Made by a program: the position numbers and the translations under genes
NCBI GenBank assembly: GCA_015056865.1
Contig: SVFM01000012.1
Coordinates: forward strand, 18,812-82,811
Direction: 5' to 3'
Source: Lachnospiraceae bacterium
GTDB taxonomy: Bacteria; Bacillota; Clostridia; Lachnospirales; Lachnospiraceae
DNA: 64,000 bases
Part shown: one piece after another, positions 8,322 through 17,959 of the stretch
How the letters are laid out: every line of letters starts with the position of its first letter
How positions within the stretch are numbered: the stretch's first letter is position 1
The notes under the pieces: generated by a model
Databases searched by the model: none
What the model was told of the DNA's origin: nothing
What the model saw: the letters and a program-made list of their open reading frames with translations, nothing else

Positions 8322-8524
8322 AAAATTTTTATCCTTTTATTGTATCATCAAAAAACAGCCGCTCCATCACGGAAAGGGCTATTTCGACTACTTGACAACT
8401 TCTTATTTGTCTTCTGCACTTTGTTGTCTTTGTTTTAATATTCTATTGAGCTTTTCTATCTTCCTTTTCCAATACGGGATAAATAAAATCAATGCAGTAA
8501 TTATCGCAAGAATTTTTGCCAGAG
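8322..8524. other. Gap between sigma gene and TRAP operon, with a possible coding scrap
   Basis: The 323-bp stretch 8273-8595 holds the ECF promoter, the terminator at 8525-8560, and on the minus strand about 8524-8403 an open frame ending in TAA. That frame reads as one hydrophobic helix (LAKILAIITALILFIPYW) followed by a basic, glutamine-rich tail. It has no start codon with a ribosome site and looks like the end of a lost membrane protein. This is weak evidence; nothing else is visible here. Confidence 0.3.
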
Positions 8525-8560
8525 AAACACCCTGCAAGCATAAATTCTTGCAGGGTGTTT
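8525..8560 (-). terminator. Terminator of the TRAP operon
   Basis: Perfect 14-bp stem (AAACACCCTGCAAG with its complement) and an 8-nt loop, 36 bp past the stop at 8596. It is symmetric, so it could work in both directions. Confidence 0.7.
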
Positions 8561-8595
8561 GAAATTGCATTAAAATAGTGATTCATTTTAAGTAT

Positions 8596-8889
8596 TTAAA
8601 CTTCGCTCTTGTTCTTTTGCGCCTGTTTCTTTTCAGGCGTCAGTGCCTTTTCGCCAGCAAGATACATAGCCACCAGACCCAGCAACACCATAACAACAGC
8701 CAGGTAGATGATAACTGGAATTATATTCTTGTAGATGACGGTGCAAATAGCGGTGGCCACATCGCCACCAATAAAGAGTGCAACTACATAGCCAAAGAAA
8801 GTTAATCCGCCGGCAAACAATGCAACCATGATACCATAACCGAAAATAGTCTTAAGCGCATTAGAAAGCTTCTTGCAAAATTCTTTCAT
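8596..8889 (-). CDS. Small membrane protein, probable TRAP partner subunit
   Basis: 97 aa with two hydrophobic segments (about residues 17-41 and 51-77) and a lysine-rich C-terminal tail. It lies 12 bp downstream of the TRAP large permease and shares its operon and terminator. Classical DctQ small subunits have four helices and about 160 aa, so this is not an ordinary DctQ. The position suggests a reduced small subunit, but the family is unrecognised. Confidence 0.6.
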   Translation of the reverse strand: MKEFCKKLSNALKTIFGYGIMVALFAGGLTFFGYVVALFIGGDVATAICTVIYKNIIPVIIYLAVVMVLLGLVAMYLAGEKALTPEKKQAQKNKSEV

Positions 8890-8901
8890 AATATTCCTCC
8901 C

Positions 8902-10266
8902 TTATAACCCGAAGATAGGCAACCAGCCCATCAGAATGATAACCTGTAAGATAAACTGAGCAGCCACCCACCACAGATTGTTCTTAAAGGTCTTACTAAA
9001 ATCCGACTCAGCAATAGTCATACCTGCATACATACCCAAACCCAAAGGCGGGGTGATACCGCACATAACACCACAGATACATGGCAGCATAGCAGCCGCC
9101 AGTAACGGATCAACACCAACATTGGCCAACAGTGTGATGAACACAGGCCCAAAGATAACCACCTGTGAGGAACCGGGTACAACCATGCCAATTACACAGG
9201 TGATGGCACAAATGGCCAATACCATTCCAAACTTACCGAAATTCCAGGTAGTCATTAACTCACCCAGCGATTCGGCAACACCCAAATCCTCGAACATAGC
9301 TCCAATCATATAACCAAATACACACACGCCGATAGCAGGAGAAATTGACTTGACACCATCTGCAAACATCTTTGCAATCTTGTTGGGAGTGATGTTTGAT
9401 TTATCTCTTACAATCAGACAAGCATACAAGGAAGATATACCTGCCACAAACAACAGTACAGATTTGGATAGGTATTTAGCACCGTCAGCACCCAGACGGG
9501 ATACGAAGAAATTGTCGGAAAACGCTGCATCCAGAACAAACGGTAAAAGGATGACTAACGGCAACAACAATGCTTGCCAACCCGCCTTGAAAGTTTCCTT
9601 TAGATTGGGAAGTTCTTCCTTGCTCATGGGTTTTACCTTATAATATTTGCAGAAAGCCCACACCATAATCAGCCGTTGCGCAATAAACCACATGGAAACA
9701 CCCCATAACACGATCCACAACTGGGCTTGGGTTACATCGGCAATGCCGGCACCGGTAGCAAAGGTTGTAAACGCAGCCATTGCCGCTACGATGTTTGATG
9801 AAGGAGGGATTAAATTACCCAAATAACTGGCATTGGACTCAATATTGGCAGCCAGTTCAGCAGGGAATCCGGTGCGCTTCATAGCAGGAATAGTCAAAGT
9901 GCCAGTAGCCATTACATTTCCGGGACCCGAACCTGACAGTGCGCCCATAAAAGAACTAGCGATAACAGCCGTATATCCAGCACCACCTCTTACGCGTCCA
10001 ATCAAGGACAAGATGACTGCAATACAGCTATCCACAATTTTTGTTTTTGTAAGCAGAATGGACAAAGCAACGAATGCAACCATTGAATACAGCAACGAGG
10101 TGGATAAGCCCTCATTGATGTAGGTCAGGACGTTGCCCCAAGTACCCGTAACCGTCAGTAGCACGATAAAAGCCAAAAGAACAGCCTCGTAAACTGGACG
10201 TTTGAAAGCCAAGAACCATATGCAGATGACTGCCAACATGATGCCTAAGTACAGTAAAGATTCCAT
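8902..10266 (-). CDS. TRAP-type large permease subunit (DctM-like)
   Basis: 454 aa with about 12 hydrophobic segments and the ion-transporter-superfamily signatures: GALSGSGPGNVMATGTLTIP near residue 110, ESNASYLGNLIPPSSN near 143, and GVMCGITPPLGLGMYAG near 405. DctM-family proteins import organic acids or other carboxylates with Na+. No periplasmic-type binding protein (DctP/TAXI) is encoded nearby, so the binding protein is elsewhere or the permease works differently. It is divergent from a LysR gene that probably controls it. Confidence 0.85.
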   Translation of the reverse strand: MESLLYLGIMLAVICIWFLAFKRPVYEAVLLAFIVLLTVTGTWGNVLTYINEGLSTSLLYSMVAFVALSILLTKTKIVDSCIAVILSLIGRVRGGAGYTAVIASSFMGALSGSGPGNVMATGTLTIPAMKRTGFPAELAANIESNASYLGNLIPPSSNIVAAMAAFTTFATGAGIADVTQAQLWIVLWGVSMWFIAQRLIMVWAFCKYYKVKPMSKEELPNLKETFKAGWQALLLPLVILLPFVLDAAFSDNFFVSRLGADGAKYLSKSVLLFVAGISSLYACLIVRDKSNITPNKIAKMFADGVKSISPAIGVCVFGYMIGAMFEDLGVAESLGELMTTWNFGKFGMVLAICAITCVIGMVVPGSSQVVIFGPVFITLLANVGVDPLLAAAMLPCICGVMCGITPPLGLGMYAGMTIAESDFSKTFKNNLWWVAAQFILQVIILMGWLPIFGL

Positions 10267-10307
10267 GGTGAAAACTCCTTCTTATTACAATTTTGGTTAT
10301 AATATCT

Positions 10308-10323
10308 ATTCCTTATGTGGAAT
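10308..10323. promoter_or_regulatory. Dyad in the TRAP/LysR intergenic region, candidate operator
   Basis: ATTCC-6 bp-GGAAT dyad lying next to the -10 element of the TRAP promoter; another ATTCC half-site follows about 15 bp away. The position fits binding by the divergent LysR protein. Confidence 0.4.
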
Positions 10324-10352
10324 ATTGTAACAGTGTTATTCCTATATGTCAA
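10324..10352 (-). promoter_or_regulatory. Promoter of the TRAP operon
   Basis: Consensus TTGACA and TACAAT with a 17-bp spacer, about 60 bp before the permease start. Confidence 0.7.
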
Positions 10353-10382
10353 TAGATATCATAATTTTTATGTAATAAGATG

Positions 10383-10411
10383 TTGATTTTTATCATGTAA
10401 ACATGTATTAT
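10383..10411 (+). promoter_or_regulatory. Promoter of the LysR regulator
   Basis: TTGATT and TATTAT with a 17-bp spacer, about 47 bp before the regulator start. Confidence 0.55.
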
Positions 10412-10457
10412 TAATATAAAGATATATGTATTTCGTAACACGAAGGTGGTTTTGAAT

Positions 10458-11360
10458 ATGAATACAAAGCAAATACAATACGCCTTAGCCTTGTCAGAAA
10501 CACTGAGTTTTTCTCAGGTAGCAGAACAACTTGGTATCACCCAGCCCGCCCTCAGCAAACAAATACAGAATATTGAAAAGGAACTGGGTGTCAAACTGTT
10601 TGACCGCAATCACAGTCCATTAACGCTGACACCTGCCGGAGAATATTTTGCCCGCAATGCTCGGGAACTGGTGTACAAAGAGGAGCAACTACGTAAGGCT
10701 CTCAGCCAATTTAGTTCCGGTGAAAACGGACGTCTTGTCATCGGAGTAACCCCTTTTCGCAGTCTATATCTTATGCCAGAGCTGGTAAAGAAAATACGCA
10801 GCCGGTATCCAGGCGTACAAGTATCACTGCAAGAGACAACCAGCAGCCAATTACGCAAGGAGGCAGCGGAAGGCAAATATGACTTAGCTATTGTTAATCT
10901 GCCAGTGGACACATCCTTACTGGATGTGACACCGTTAGAGCCTGATATACTAGCGCTGGCGGTCCACAATACTATGACCGGGGATCTGCCTGCCGCTAAT
11001 GACGGGCAATACTTGACAGTGGATTTTAAGCAAATTCAGAATCTGCCTTTTGTAGTGCTTAGTACCGGTCAGGAGCTACGGCAACTGTTCGACGGTCTGT
11101 GCGCTGCTGCCGATGTCTATCCGCCAATTGCCGCCGAAGTGAACGGGGTTACATCTGCCTGGGCTATGGCTAGAGCAGGCGTTGGAGTCGCGTTACTCCC
11201 CCTGCAGTTCGTACGTAGTCAACATTTCGATAATAATCTATCTTTATATATTGTTAAGAGCAACCTCTATTCCCGCCAACCTGTTATTGTTACCCGTCGG
11301 GGTCAAGTACGAACGCCCTATGCTGACTTTGCGATTCGTTTATTGACCGAACGTGAATAA
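10458..11360 (+). CDS. LysR-family transcriptional regulator
   Basis: 300 aa from the ATG at 10458 (AAGGTGG eight bases upstream; the in-frame GTG at 10446 is less likely). The winged helix-turn-helix at residues about 1-60 contains LSFSQVAEQLGITQPALSKQ and LGVKLFDR. The effector-binding fold follows from about residue 90. It is transcribed away from the TRAP permease and presumably activates it in response to the transported acid; the ligand is unknown. Confidence 0.9.
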   Translation: MNTKQIQYALALSETLSFSQVAEQLGITQPALSKQIQNIEKELGVKLFDRNHSPLTLTPAGEYFARNARELVYKEEQLRKALSQFSSGENGRLVIGVTPFRSLYLMPELVKKIRSRYPGVQVSLQETTSSQLRKEAAEGKYDLAIVNLPVDTSLLDVTPLEPDILALAVHNTMTGDLPAANDGQYLTVDFKQIQNLPFVVLSTGQELRQLFDGLCAAADVYPPIAAEVNGVTSAWAMARAGVGVALLPLQFVRSQHFDNNLSLYIVKSNLYSRQPVIVTRRGQVRTPYADFAIRLLTERE

Positions 11361-11366
11361 CAACGA

Positions 11367-11398
11367 ACGGCCACAAGGTTTCATCACCTTGTGGCCGT
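11367..11398. terminator. Hairpin after the LysR gene
   Basis: Perfect 13-bp stem ACGGCCACAAGGT with its complement around a 6-nt loop, 6 bp past the LysR stop. The T-run is poor on the plus strand, so termination strength is uncertain. Confidence 0.5.
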
Positions 11399-11521
11399 CA
11401 TTATGATTCGAAACACCTTAATGCCGCCTGCCGCAGAACCTGCCATAGTACCTATAAACATCGCCAAGACGAATATGATCTTGGCAAGCATGACGAACAC
11501 GATAATACATGCCTTAATAGC
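11384..11521 (-). pseudogene. TrkH potassium-transporter remnant
   Basis: Directly after the prfA stop codon, and in the same frame, the minus strand encodes about 45 residues that include MFIGTMAGSAAGGIKVFRII. This matches the pore/helix signature of TrkH/KtrB subunits (GGSAGSTAGGIKV type). The fragment starts mid-protein, has no start codon and ends at a TGA inside the hairpin at 11367-11398. It is a relic of a trkH gene that once followed prfA. Confidence 0.65.
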
Positions 11522-12595
11522 CTATTCGTTCATCTTTGCCAGTTTTGCTGCCTGATCCGCTGCAATACAAGCATCCAAGATATCCTCAATATCACCGTTC
11601 ATGATCTTATCCAGCTTATACAAAGTCAAGCCGATGCGATGGTCCGTCACCCGTCCCTGAGGGAAATTGTAGGTACGGATCTTCTCAGAACGATCTCCGG
11701 TACCGATCTGGCTGCGGCGCAGTTCCGCCTCTGCATCATGGCGCTGCTGCTGCTCGATATCGTACAGCTTTGCCTTCAAAAGGGCAAATGCCTTCGCTTT
11801 ATTCTGCAGCTGGGACTTCTCAGTCTGGCTATACACCACAATACCTGTGGGGTAATGGGTCAGACGGACTGCAGAGTCCGTGGTATTAACGCACTGTCCG
11901 CCGTTACCGGAGGCACGCATGACATCAATACGAATATCTTTGTCATCGATCACAATATCGATATTCTCGTCCACCTCAGGCATCACAGCCACACTGATGG
12001 TGGAAGTATGGATCCGTCCGCCGCTCTCCGTCTCCGGTACACGCTGCACACGATGTACACCGCTTTCATATTTCATCCGTGAATAGGCTCCCTGCCCGGT
12101 GATCATGAACTGCACTTCCTTCATGCCGCCAATACCGATTTCATCCACGTTCATTGTCTCCACTCTCCAGCGGCGTCCCTCCGCATAATGCACATACATG
12201 CGGTAAATCTCTGCTGCAAACAGGGCGGCCTCATCACCGCCTGCGCCTGCACGTATTTCCACGATAACGTTTTTATCATCATTCGGATCTTTGGGCAGCA
12301 GCAGGATCTTCAGTTCCTGCTCCAGCTCCTCCACACGCTTTTTGCTTCCGCTAAGCTCCTCCTTGAGCATTTCACGCATTTCCTCGTCAGATTCCTCCTC
12401 CAGCATCATCAGAGAATCCTCGATGTCCTGCTTACATTTTTTATATTCCGTATAAGCCTTTACCACCGGCGTCAGATCACTCTGCTCCTTCATGAGCATG
12501 CGAAAACGAGCCTGATTCTCTGTTACTGTAGGCTCATTTAACTCATTCATGATCTCTTCATATCGGTGCAATAAATCATCCAGCTTGTCAAACAT
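11522..12595 (-). CDS. prfA: Peptide chain release factor 1
   Basis: 357 aa. It hydrolyses peptidyl-tRNA at UAA and UAG stops. The GGQ motif appears as [17 protein letters not shown], with N before GGQ instead of the common A. The start is the ATG at 12595, eight bases after the prmC stop and preceded by AAAGGGA. Its glutamine is the target of the methyltransferase encoded immediately upstream. Confidence 0.96.
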   Translation of the reverse strand: MFDKLDDLLHRYEEIMNELNEPTVTENQARFRMLMKEQSDLTPVVKAYTEYKKCKQDIEDSLMMLEEESDEEMREMLKEELSGSKKRVEELEQELKILLLPKDPNDDKNVIVEIRAGAGGDEAALFAAEIYRMYVHYAEGRRWRVETMNVDEIGIGGMKEVQFMITGQGAYSRMKYESGVHRVQRVPETESGGRIHTSTISVAVMPEVDENIDIVIDDKDIRIDVMRASGNGGQCVNTTDSAVRLTHYPTGIVVYSQTEKSQLQNKAKAFALLKAKLYDIEQQQRHDAEAELRRSQIGTGDRSEKIRTYNFPQGRVTDHRIGLTLYKLDKIMNGDIEDILDACIAADQAAKLAKMNE

Positions 12596-12603
12596 ATCTA
12601 TTT

Positions 12604-13455
12604 CTATCCCTTTCTTTTCCCACACACCACTCTGTCAAGACCGGCGTAATCTTTTATCACTTCCACATCTTGAAACCCGTTTCTCACCAGAAGGTCGCTG
12701 ACATCTGCTGCCTGCTCGCAGCCAATTTCAAATAAGAGCCAGCCGCCCGGCTTCAAATACTCTCCAGTCTGCCCCGCAATACAACGGTAAAAAAACAGCC
12801 CGTCCTCTCTTCCATCCAACGCCTGAAGGGGCTCATGATCCCGCACCTCCGGCATCAGCTCATCAATGACCCGGGTTGGAATATAGGGTGGATTGGAAAC
12901 AATCATATCATATTTTTCAACGACTTTTTCAAACAGATCGCTCTGCAAGAGGCTAGCGGAGGTCTCCCGGGTACACTTTCCCAACACCTGTCTACAATTG
13001 CCTTCTGCAATCTCCAGTGCCTTGGCAGAAACATCCACACCGATCCCTCTGCACCCTTTCCCATAATAGAGCAGACTGATCAAAATACAGCCGCTGCCTG
13101 TACACATATCCAGAATATTCATGCCCGGCTTCAGAATTTTTAATGCCCGTTCCACCAAAATTTCTGTGTCCTGCCTAGGGATCAGCACATGCTCATTTAC
13201 CTGAAAGCTAAGACCCATAAACTCCTGCTCCCCGGTAATCTGCTGCAGAGGAATCCGCCTTGCCCGAAGTTCCAGCAGGGCCTCAAACTCCTTCACCTGC
13301 TGCTCAGCCACCTCTCTGTCCCCGTGTGCCAGCAGATCACTTCTGGTGGTCCCACACACATGCTCTAACAAGAGTTCTGCATCTAGGGCGGCATCCGGCA
13401 CACCTGCTTCCTTCAGCACACTCACACCTTTTTGATAACACTCCCGATACCGCAT
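12604..13455 (-). CDS. prmC: Release-factor glutamine methyltransferase
   Basis: 283 aa. N-terminal helical substrate domain, then a Rossmann methyltransferase with the SAM-binding [15 protein letters not shown] and the catalytic NPPY motif in [14 protein letters not shown]. It methylates the GGQ glutamine of release factors 1 and 2. Its first base overlaps the end of the DUF1385 gene and prfA follows it. Confidence 0.95.
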   Translation of the reverse strand: MRYRECYQKGVSVLKEAGVPDAALDAELLLEHVCGTTRSDLLAHGDREVAEQQVKEFEALLELRARRIPLQQITGEQEFMGLSFQVNEHVLIPRQDTEILVERALKILKPGMNILDMCTGSGCILISLLYYGKGCRGIGVDVSAKALEIAEGNCRQVLGKCTRETSASLLQSDLFEKVVEKYDMIVSNPPYIPTRVIDELMPEVRDHEPLQALDGREDGLFFYRCIAGQTGEYLKPGGWLLFEIGCEQAADVSDLLVRNGFQDVEVIKDYAGLDRVVCGKRKG

Positions 13456-14423
13456 CAGGTCAGATCCTCGTCCTGATAATCAAAGTTTTCTTTCAAAAAT
13501 TCTTTCCAGTCAAACACAGCCTCCACCGATTTGATCGCTACTTCCACCATATCCTGACGGGGCTCTTTGGTGGTCAGTCTCTGCAAAAGCATACCCGGAG
13601 CAGATAAAATTTTAACGACAAAATTGTCGGTTCTGCCTGCCAGCCGGATCAACTCATAAGATATACCTGCAATGATGGGGATGAGCAAGATACGCAAAAG
13701 CAGACGATACCCCATATGATCCACTCTGATAAAAAAGAACAGGATAATGCTGACAAACAACACAAAAAACATAAAGCTTGTACCGCACCTGCGATGCATT
13801 CTTGAACTTCTCATCACATTGCTGACAGTAAGCGGCTTTCCCTGCTCAATACAATTGATACACTTGTGCTCCGCTCCATGATACATATATAACCGTCGTA
13901 TATCCTTCATCAATGTAATCGCCAGAATATACACCACAAATATGGCAATACGGATAGCCCCCTCCAAGATCACCATCAAGGAGTCATTCAAAATATACTC
14001 CTCAAACAAGGAAGTCAAATAATAGGGCAAGGCGATAAAGAGTCCCAGTGCCAGTGCTATGGCCAGCACAGTGCTAAACAACATCAACATCTTTTCCCCT
14101 TTTCCCGGGCCCTTTGCAGAACATACCGGCTTGTCTGCGTCCTCTTCTTTCTCCTCTTTCTCCTCATAAAAAGAGGCTGAAAAGTTCAGACACTTGGTAC
14201 CCAGACGCAGAGAATCTATAAAATTAAAGACACCTCTGATAAAGGGAATGTCCTTCAGCTTCTTGCCGTGGAGAAATCCCTGATAGTTTTCTATCTCAAC
14301 CTCTATTTCACCATCCGGCTTTCTCACAGCTACCGCGTAACGCTCACCATTTTTCATCATCACGCCTTCCAATACAGCCTGTCCGCCGATTCCCGAATAT
14401 AGGTTACATTTCTTCCTTTTCAT
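13455..14423 (-). CDS. DUF1385 (YqhQ-type) membrane protein
   Basis: 322 aa from the ATG at 14423 (AGGAG six bases upstream). The conserved start YSGIGGQAVLEGVMMKNG and central YHGAEHKCINC and MHRRCGTSFMF motifs identify DUF1385. There are about four to five membrane helices between residues 110 and 260. The biochemical function is unknown. In Firmicutes it commonly sits beside prmC, prfA and rpmE, as here. Confidence 0.9.
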   Translation of the reverse strand: MKRKKCNLYSGIGGQAVLEGVMMKNGERYAVAVRKPDGEIEVEIENYQGFLHGKKLKDIPFIRGVFNFIDSLRLGTKCLNFSASFYEEKEEKEEDADKPVCSAKGPGKGEKMLMLFSTVLAIALALGLFIALPYYLTSLFEEYILNDSLMVILEGAIRIAIFVVYILAITLMKDIRRLYMYHGAEHKCINCIEQGKPLTVSNVMRSSRMHRRCGTSFMFFVLFVSIILFFFIRVDHMGYRLLLRILLIPIIAGISYELIRLAGRTDNFVVKILSAPGMLLQRLTTKEPRQDMVEVAIKSVEAVFDWKEFLKENFDYQDEDLT

Positions 14424-14461
14424 ACTTTTCTCCTGCTTTTGCAATTTCTCCGTGATTTAAG

Positions 14462-14490
14462 AAAGGTTGAGATATATACCTCAACCTTTT
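14462..14490 (-). terminator. Hairpin between rpmE and the DUF1385 gene
   Basis: AAAGGTTGAG stem with an 8-nt loop and a short T-rich tail on the minus strand. Probably a partial terminator. Confidence 0.45.
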
Positions 14491-14513
14491 CAGACTTATT
14501 CGCAGCAATTTAC

Positions 14514-14714
14514 TTATTTCACGCCATACTTTCTGTTGAACTTATCGATACGTCCGTCAGCTCTTGCAGTCTTCTGCTGACCGGTATAGAATGAATGGCA
14601 CTTGGAACATACTTCCACGTGAATTTCCTTCTTGGTAGAACCTGTCACAAATGTGTTGCCGCAGTTACAAGTTACGGTTGCCTGATAGTACTGGGGATGG
14701 ATTCCTTCTTTCAT
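14514..14714 (-). CDS. rpmE: 50S ribosomal protein L31, zinc form
   Basis: 66 aa beginning [19 protein letters not shown]. Two cysteine pairs (CNCG and CSKC) make it the zinc-binding L31 type rather than the zinc-independent paralogue. I chose the ATG at 14714, which follows AGAGGTG, over the GTG at 14723 that lies inside that site. Confidence 0.95.
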   Translation of the reverse strand: MKEGIHPQYYQATVTCNCGNTFVTGSTKKEIHVEVCSKCHSFYTGQQKTARADGRIDKFNRKYGVK

Positions 14715-14795
14715 CTCTTTCACCTCTCTATATATTTAAGTATATTATGCATTGTTCTCATCCGCACTGCTTATGCCACCACAAACAGCGTTCTC

Positions 14796-14824
14796 ATTAT
14801 AGCATGCTTAAACCACATATGCAA
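14796..14824 (-). promoter_or_regulatory. Promoter of rpmE
   Basis: TTGCAT and TATAAT with a 17-bp spacer. The leader before rpmE is about 75 nt and contains short G/C-rich complementary stretches, as expected if L31 binds its own message; that role is inference. Confidence 0.6.
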
Positions 14825-14833
14825 GTTGTTTTT

Positions 14834-16246
14834 TTAAACAATTCGCATTTTCTTTACCATTGCAACAAAATCTCTATTATTTCTGGTCTTTGCAAACATA
14901 TCTAAGATCCGATCAGCCGCTTCGTCGGCCTTCATACCATTGAGAGACTTGCGGATAATGTTGATCGCCTCCAGTTCCTCCGGATTCAAAAGCAGATCTT
15001 CTCTTCTGGTACCGGACTTTTGAATATCGATGGCAGGGAAGATGCGTTTCTCGGAGAGCTTACGATCCAGCACGATCTCCATGTTACCGGTTCCCTTAAA
15101 TTCCTCATACACCACATCATCCATCTTACTTCCTGTATCCACCAAAGCAGTGGCCAGAATGGTCAAGCTGCCTCCCTCACGCATATTACGGGCAGCACCA
15201 AAGAAACGCTTGGGCATATGCAGGGCTGCCGGATCCAGACCACCGGACAAGGTCCTGCCGCTGGGAGGCACCACCTGGTTGTAAGCCCGGGTCAGTCTGG
15301 TAATGCTGTCCAGCAAGATCACCACGTCATGACCATGCTCTACCAATCTCTTGGCCCTCTCGATCACCATCTCAGACACCCGCTTGTGATGTTCCGGCAG
15401 TTCGTCAAAGGTAGAGTAGATCACTTCCACGTTGGGCCCCTGGATCGCCTCCTTCATATCTGTCACTTCCTCAGGGCGCTCATCAATGAGCAGGATCAGC
15501 ATATGCATCTGGGGCGCATTCTTAAGGATAGATCCGGCAACTTCCTTTAACAAAGTTGTCTTACCTGCTTTGGGAGGGGATACGATCATACCTCTCTGTC
15601 CCTTACCCACAGGGCTGATCAGATCCATTACCCGCATGGCTACACTGCAGCCTGCAGTCTCCAAAGGAATCCTCTCATTGGGGAAGATGGGGGTCTTGTC
15701 CTCAAAGTTCTTGCGGCGCATAGCCTCTTCCACGGTATAGCCATTGATACTCTTCATGTACAGCAGGGCACTGAACTTCTCCTGCATGGTCTTGGTTCTC
15801 TTATTTCCCACCAGCACATCACCGGTCTTTAATCCAAAACGACGGATCTGGCTGGGTGCCACATAGACATCATTGTCACCGGGCATGTAATTGGCACAGC
15901 GGATAAAACCATATCCGTCGGGCATAACTTCCAAAATACCGTTGGCCTCCTGACCACTGTCCAATTCCGGCGGAAAAGAACTTGCATCATAAACCGCGTT
16001 CCGGTCCACAACAGGCGCCGGCCTTTGTTGTTCCTGTCTAGGTTGTTCCTGCCTGGGCTGTTCCTGCTCCGGTTTGGCATCCACAGGCTGTTCCTTTGCA
16101 CTTCTTGCTGCCTTGTCCTTTTCATCCTCTGCCAGCATGGCTTCCACAACCTCACTCTTTTTCATGGTGGAAACGCCCTTTATTCCTCTTGCCTTTGCAA
16201 TTTCTTTCAAATCTGCCAAAGCCAGAGATTCATACTTTTCTCTCAT
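14834..16246 (-). CDS. rho: Transcription termination factor Rho
   Basis: 470 aa from the ATG at 16246 (AGGAGGA upstream). The N-terminal Rho_N helix bundle ([19 protein letters not shown]) is followed by a glutamine/glutamate/proline-rich linker with a repeated EQPRQ unit (about residues 60-80). Then come the cold-shock RNA-binding domain ([14 protein letters not shown]), Walker [14 protein letters not shown], and the Q- and R-loop region. It is a hexameric RNA translocase that ends transcripts. Monocistronic. Confidence 0.96.
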   Translation of the reverse strand: MREKYESLALADLKEIAKARGIKGVSTMKKSEVVEAMLAEDEKDKAARSAKEQPVDAKPEQEQPRQEQPRQEQQRPAPVVDRNAVYDASSFPPELDSGQEANGILEVMPDGYGFIRCANYMPGDNDVYVAPSQIRRFGLKTGDVLVGNKRTKTMQEKFSALLYMKSINGYTVEEAMRRKNFEDKTPIFPNERIPLETAGCSVAMRVMDLISPVGKGQRGMIVSPPKAGKTTLLKEVAGSILKNAPQMHMLILLIDERPEEVTDMKEAIQGPNVEVIYSTFDELPEHHKRVSEMVIERAKRLVEHGHDVVILLDSITRLTRAYNQVVPPSGRTLSGGLDPAALHMPKRFFGAARNMREGGSLTILATALVDTGSKMDDVVYEEFKGTGNMEIVLDRKLSEKRIFPAIDIQKSGTRREDLLLNPEELEAINIIRKSLNGMKADEAADRILDMFAKTRNNRDFVAMVKKMRIV

Positions 16247-16399
16247 ATATTCCTCCTGAATATTTATTTCTCTCAAATTTTTCTATTTCACTACGCGGGA
16301 TTTCATACAGGATACCTGTGAAATGAATTTCTGAATGTCACTGTGTATTATTATATAATAAAATTTCCAAAATAGAAAGTACTTTTTGTTTTTTCTCTA

Positions 16400-16428
16400 T
16401 TGCAGATGCTCCAAAAATCAGATATGAT
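16400..16428 (+). promoter_or_regulatory. Promoter of the radical SAM operon
   Basis: TTGCAG and TATGAT with a 17-bp spacer, 30 bp before the start at 16459. Confidence 0.6.
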
Positions 16429-16458
16429 ATTACTGCAACGAAAATGAGGTGATTATAA

Positions 16459-17412
16459 ATGGAAAAACCTTATTATTCTCTGGACAAGTATTTCAAAGGC
16501 ATCTACGGGGAAAAATGTTATAAGATCGCTATCGATGCCGGGCTCTCCTGCCCCAATCGGGATGGGACCATCGGCTATGGCGGCTGTACCTTTTGCAGCG
16601 CAGGCGGTAGCGGCGATTTTGCTGTTTCCAGAGCTGTGGGCTCTATTCAGGATCAGATCGATGCAGGCCTGGCTCTTTTTGGAGACAAGAAAACCGGCAA
16701 TCGTTTTGTTGCCTACTATCAAGCATACACAAACACTTATGGTAAACCTTCCCTGTTAGAACAAATATACAGGGAAGGTTTGTCGCATCCTCAGATCATG
16801 GGAATCTCCATTGCCACCAGGCCGGACTGCCTTTCTTTTGAAATTTTAGATTTGCTGGACCGCCTGCGCAGAGAATACGCGCCTAAATTTATCTGGATCG
16901 AACTGGGACTTCAGACCTGCCATGAACGCACTGCCAGACTGATCAACAGGGGCTATCCCCTGTCAGTGTTTGAACAGGCCATGAGGGCGCTGCGAGAGCA
17001 ATCCATTCCCACTATCGTGCACGTCATATTGGGCCTTCCCGGAGAAACCCCTGAAGATATGTATGCAACGGTTTCTTATCTGAATGCTTTTCAACCGTTT
17101 GGTATCAAACTGCAATTGCTCCATATTTTAAAAGGTACCGGGCTGGCACTGGACTATGAGCAGCACTCGCCGGATCTGCACATTATGGAGCTGCAGGAAT
17201 ATATCCATGTTCTGATCCATTGTCTGGAACTTCTGGATCCCGGCATCATCATACACCGACTGACCGGTGATGGCCCCAAGGATTTGCTGCTGGCTCCCCT
17301 TTGGAGCCTGAACAAGAGAAAGGTTCTGAATACTCTGCACCAAACATTAAAAGACCAAAAAACTTATCAAGGAAGGTGTTATCATTATGCAGGATCCATT
17401 GACTCTCTATAA
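16459..17412 (+). CDS. Radical SAM protein, TIGR01212 family (YhcC/YtqA-like)
   Basis: 317 aa. The iron-sulfur cluster cysteines are C31, C43 and C46, in the C-x11-C-x2-C spacing characteristic of TIGR01212 rather than the usual C-x3-C-x2-C. GGCTFCSAGG and the SAM-binding and GLPGETPEDMYATV segments are present. YtqA/YhcC-type proteins have no firmly established substrate. It overlaps the next gene by 26 bp. Confidence 0.92.
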   Translation: MEKPYYSLDKYFKGIYGEKCYKIAIDAGLSCPNRDGTIGYGGCTFCSAGGSGDFAVSRAVGSIQDQIDAGLALFGDKKTGNRFVAYYQAYTNTYGKPSLLEQIYREGLSHPQIMGISIATRPDCLSFEILDLLDRLRREYAPKFIWIELGLQTCHERTARLINRGYPLSVFEQAMRALREQSIPTIVHVILGLPGETPEDMYATVSYLNAFQPFGIKLQLLHILKGTGLALDYEQHSPDLHIMELQEYIHVLIHCLELLDPGIIIHRLTGDGPKDLLLAPLWSLNKRKVLNTLHQTLKDQKTYQGRCYHYAGSIDSL

Positions 17413-17899
17413 ATTGATCGTTCTATACATGCTGGACCGGGCGGACTTCCCTCTGACCAAATCCCAGATCAGCAATTTTATACTGGAAAAAGAATACACC
17501 AACTTTCTGACGCTGCAACAGGTCATTTCCGAGCTGATCGACACCGAGTTGCTTGCCGCTCAGACCATGCCCGGACGCACCCACCTTACCATCACCGAAG
17601 AAGGCCGGGAAACCTTGAATTTTTTTGAAAACCGTATCAGTGATGCCATCAAGGCTGATATCCATGCCTACTTTAAAGAGCATGAAATGACCATGCGAAG
17701 TGAAACTTCCGTAACCGGAAATTATTATAAATCCACCAGCGGCGAATACGAAGCCCATCTGACAGCCAAGGACCGGGGCATCACTCTGGTAGACATTACC
17801 CTGTCCGTGCCCGTGGAAGAAATGGCCGCTTCCATCTGTGACAAGTGGCAGCAAAAAAATGAAGAGATTTATCAATATCTGATTGAGAAGCTATTTTAG
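17387..17899 (+). CDS. DUF4364 family protein (winged-helix-like)
   Basis: 170 aa. The N-terminal ~75 residues (LTKSQISNFILEKEYTNF, LQQVISELIDTELL, HLTITEEGRETL) form a PadR-like winged helix. The C-terminal half is the mixed alpha/beta DUF4364 part. A DNA-binding role is likely but unproven. It is cotranscribed with the radical SAM gene, overlaps its 3' end and is followed by a terminator. Confidence 0.85.
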   Translation: MQDPLTLYKLIVLYMLDRADFPLTKSQISNFILEKEYTNFLTLQQVISELIDTELLAAQTMPGRTHLTITEEGRETLNFFENRISDAIKADIHAYFKEHEMTMRSETSVTGNYYKSTSGEYEAHLTAKDRGITLVDITLSVPVEEMAASICDKWQQKNEEIYQYLIEKLF

Positions 17900-17905
17900 C
17901 GCAAA

Positions 17906-17945
17906 GAGAACCGGCCCCGGTAATGCGGCTGGTTCTCATCTTTTT
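17906..17945 (+). terminator. Terminator after the DUF4364 gene
   Basis: GAGAACCGGCC pairs with GGCTGGTTCTC (one G-T), followed by ATCTTTTT, 6 bp after the stop. Confidence 0.75.
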
Positions 17946-17959
17946 AAGACTATTTCTTT

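Noticed and set aside
8403..8524. Short membrane-helix frame as an intact small protein
   Set aside because: No start codon with a ribosome site; at most a remnant, mentioned only in the gap description.
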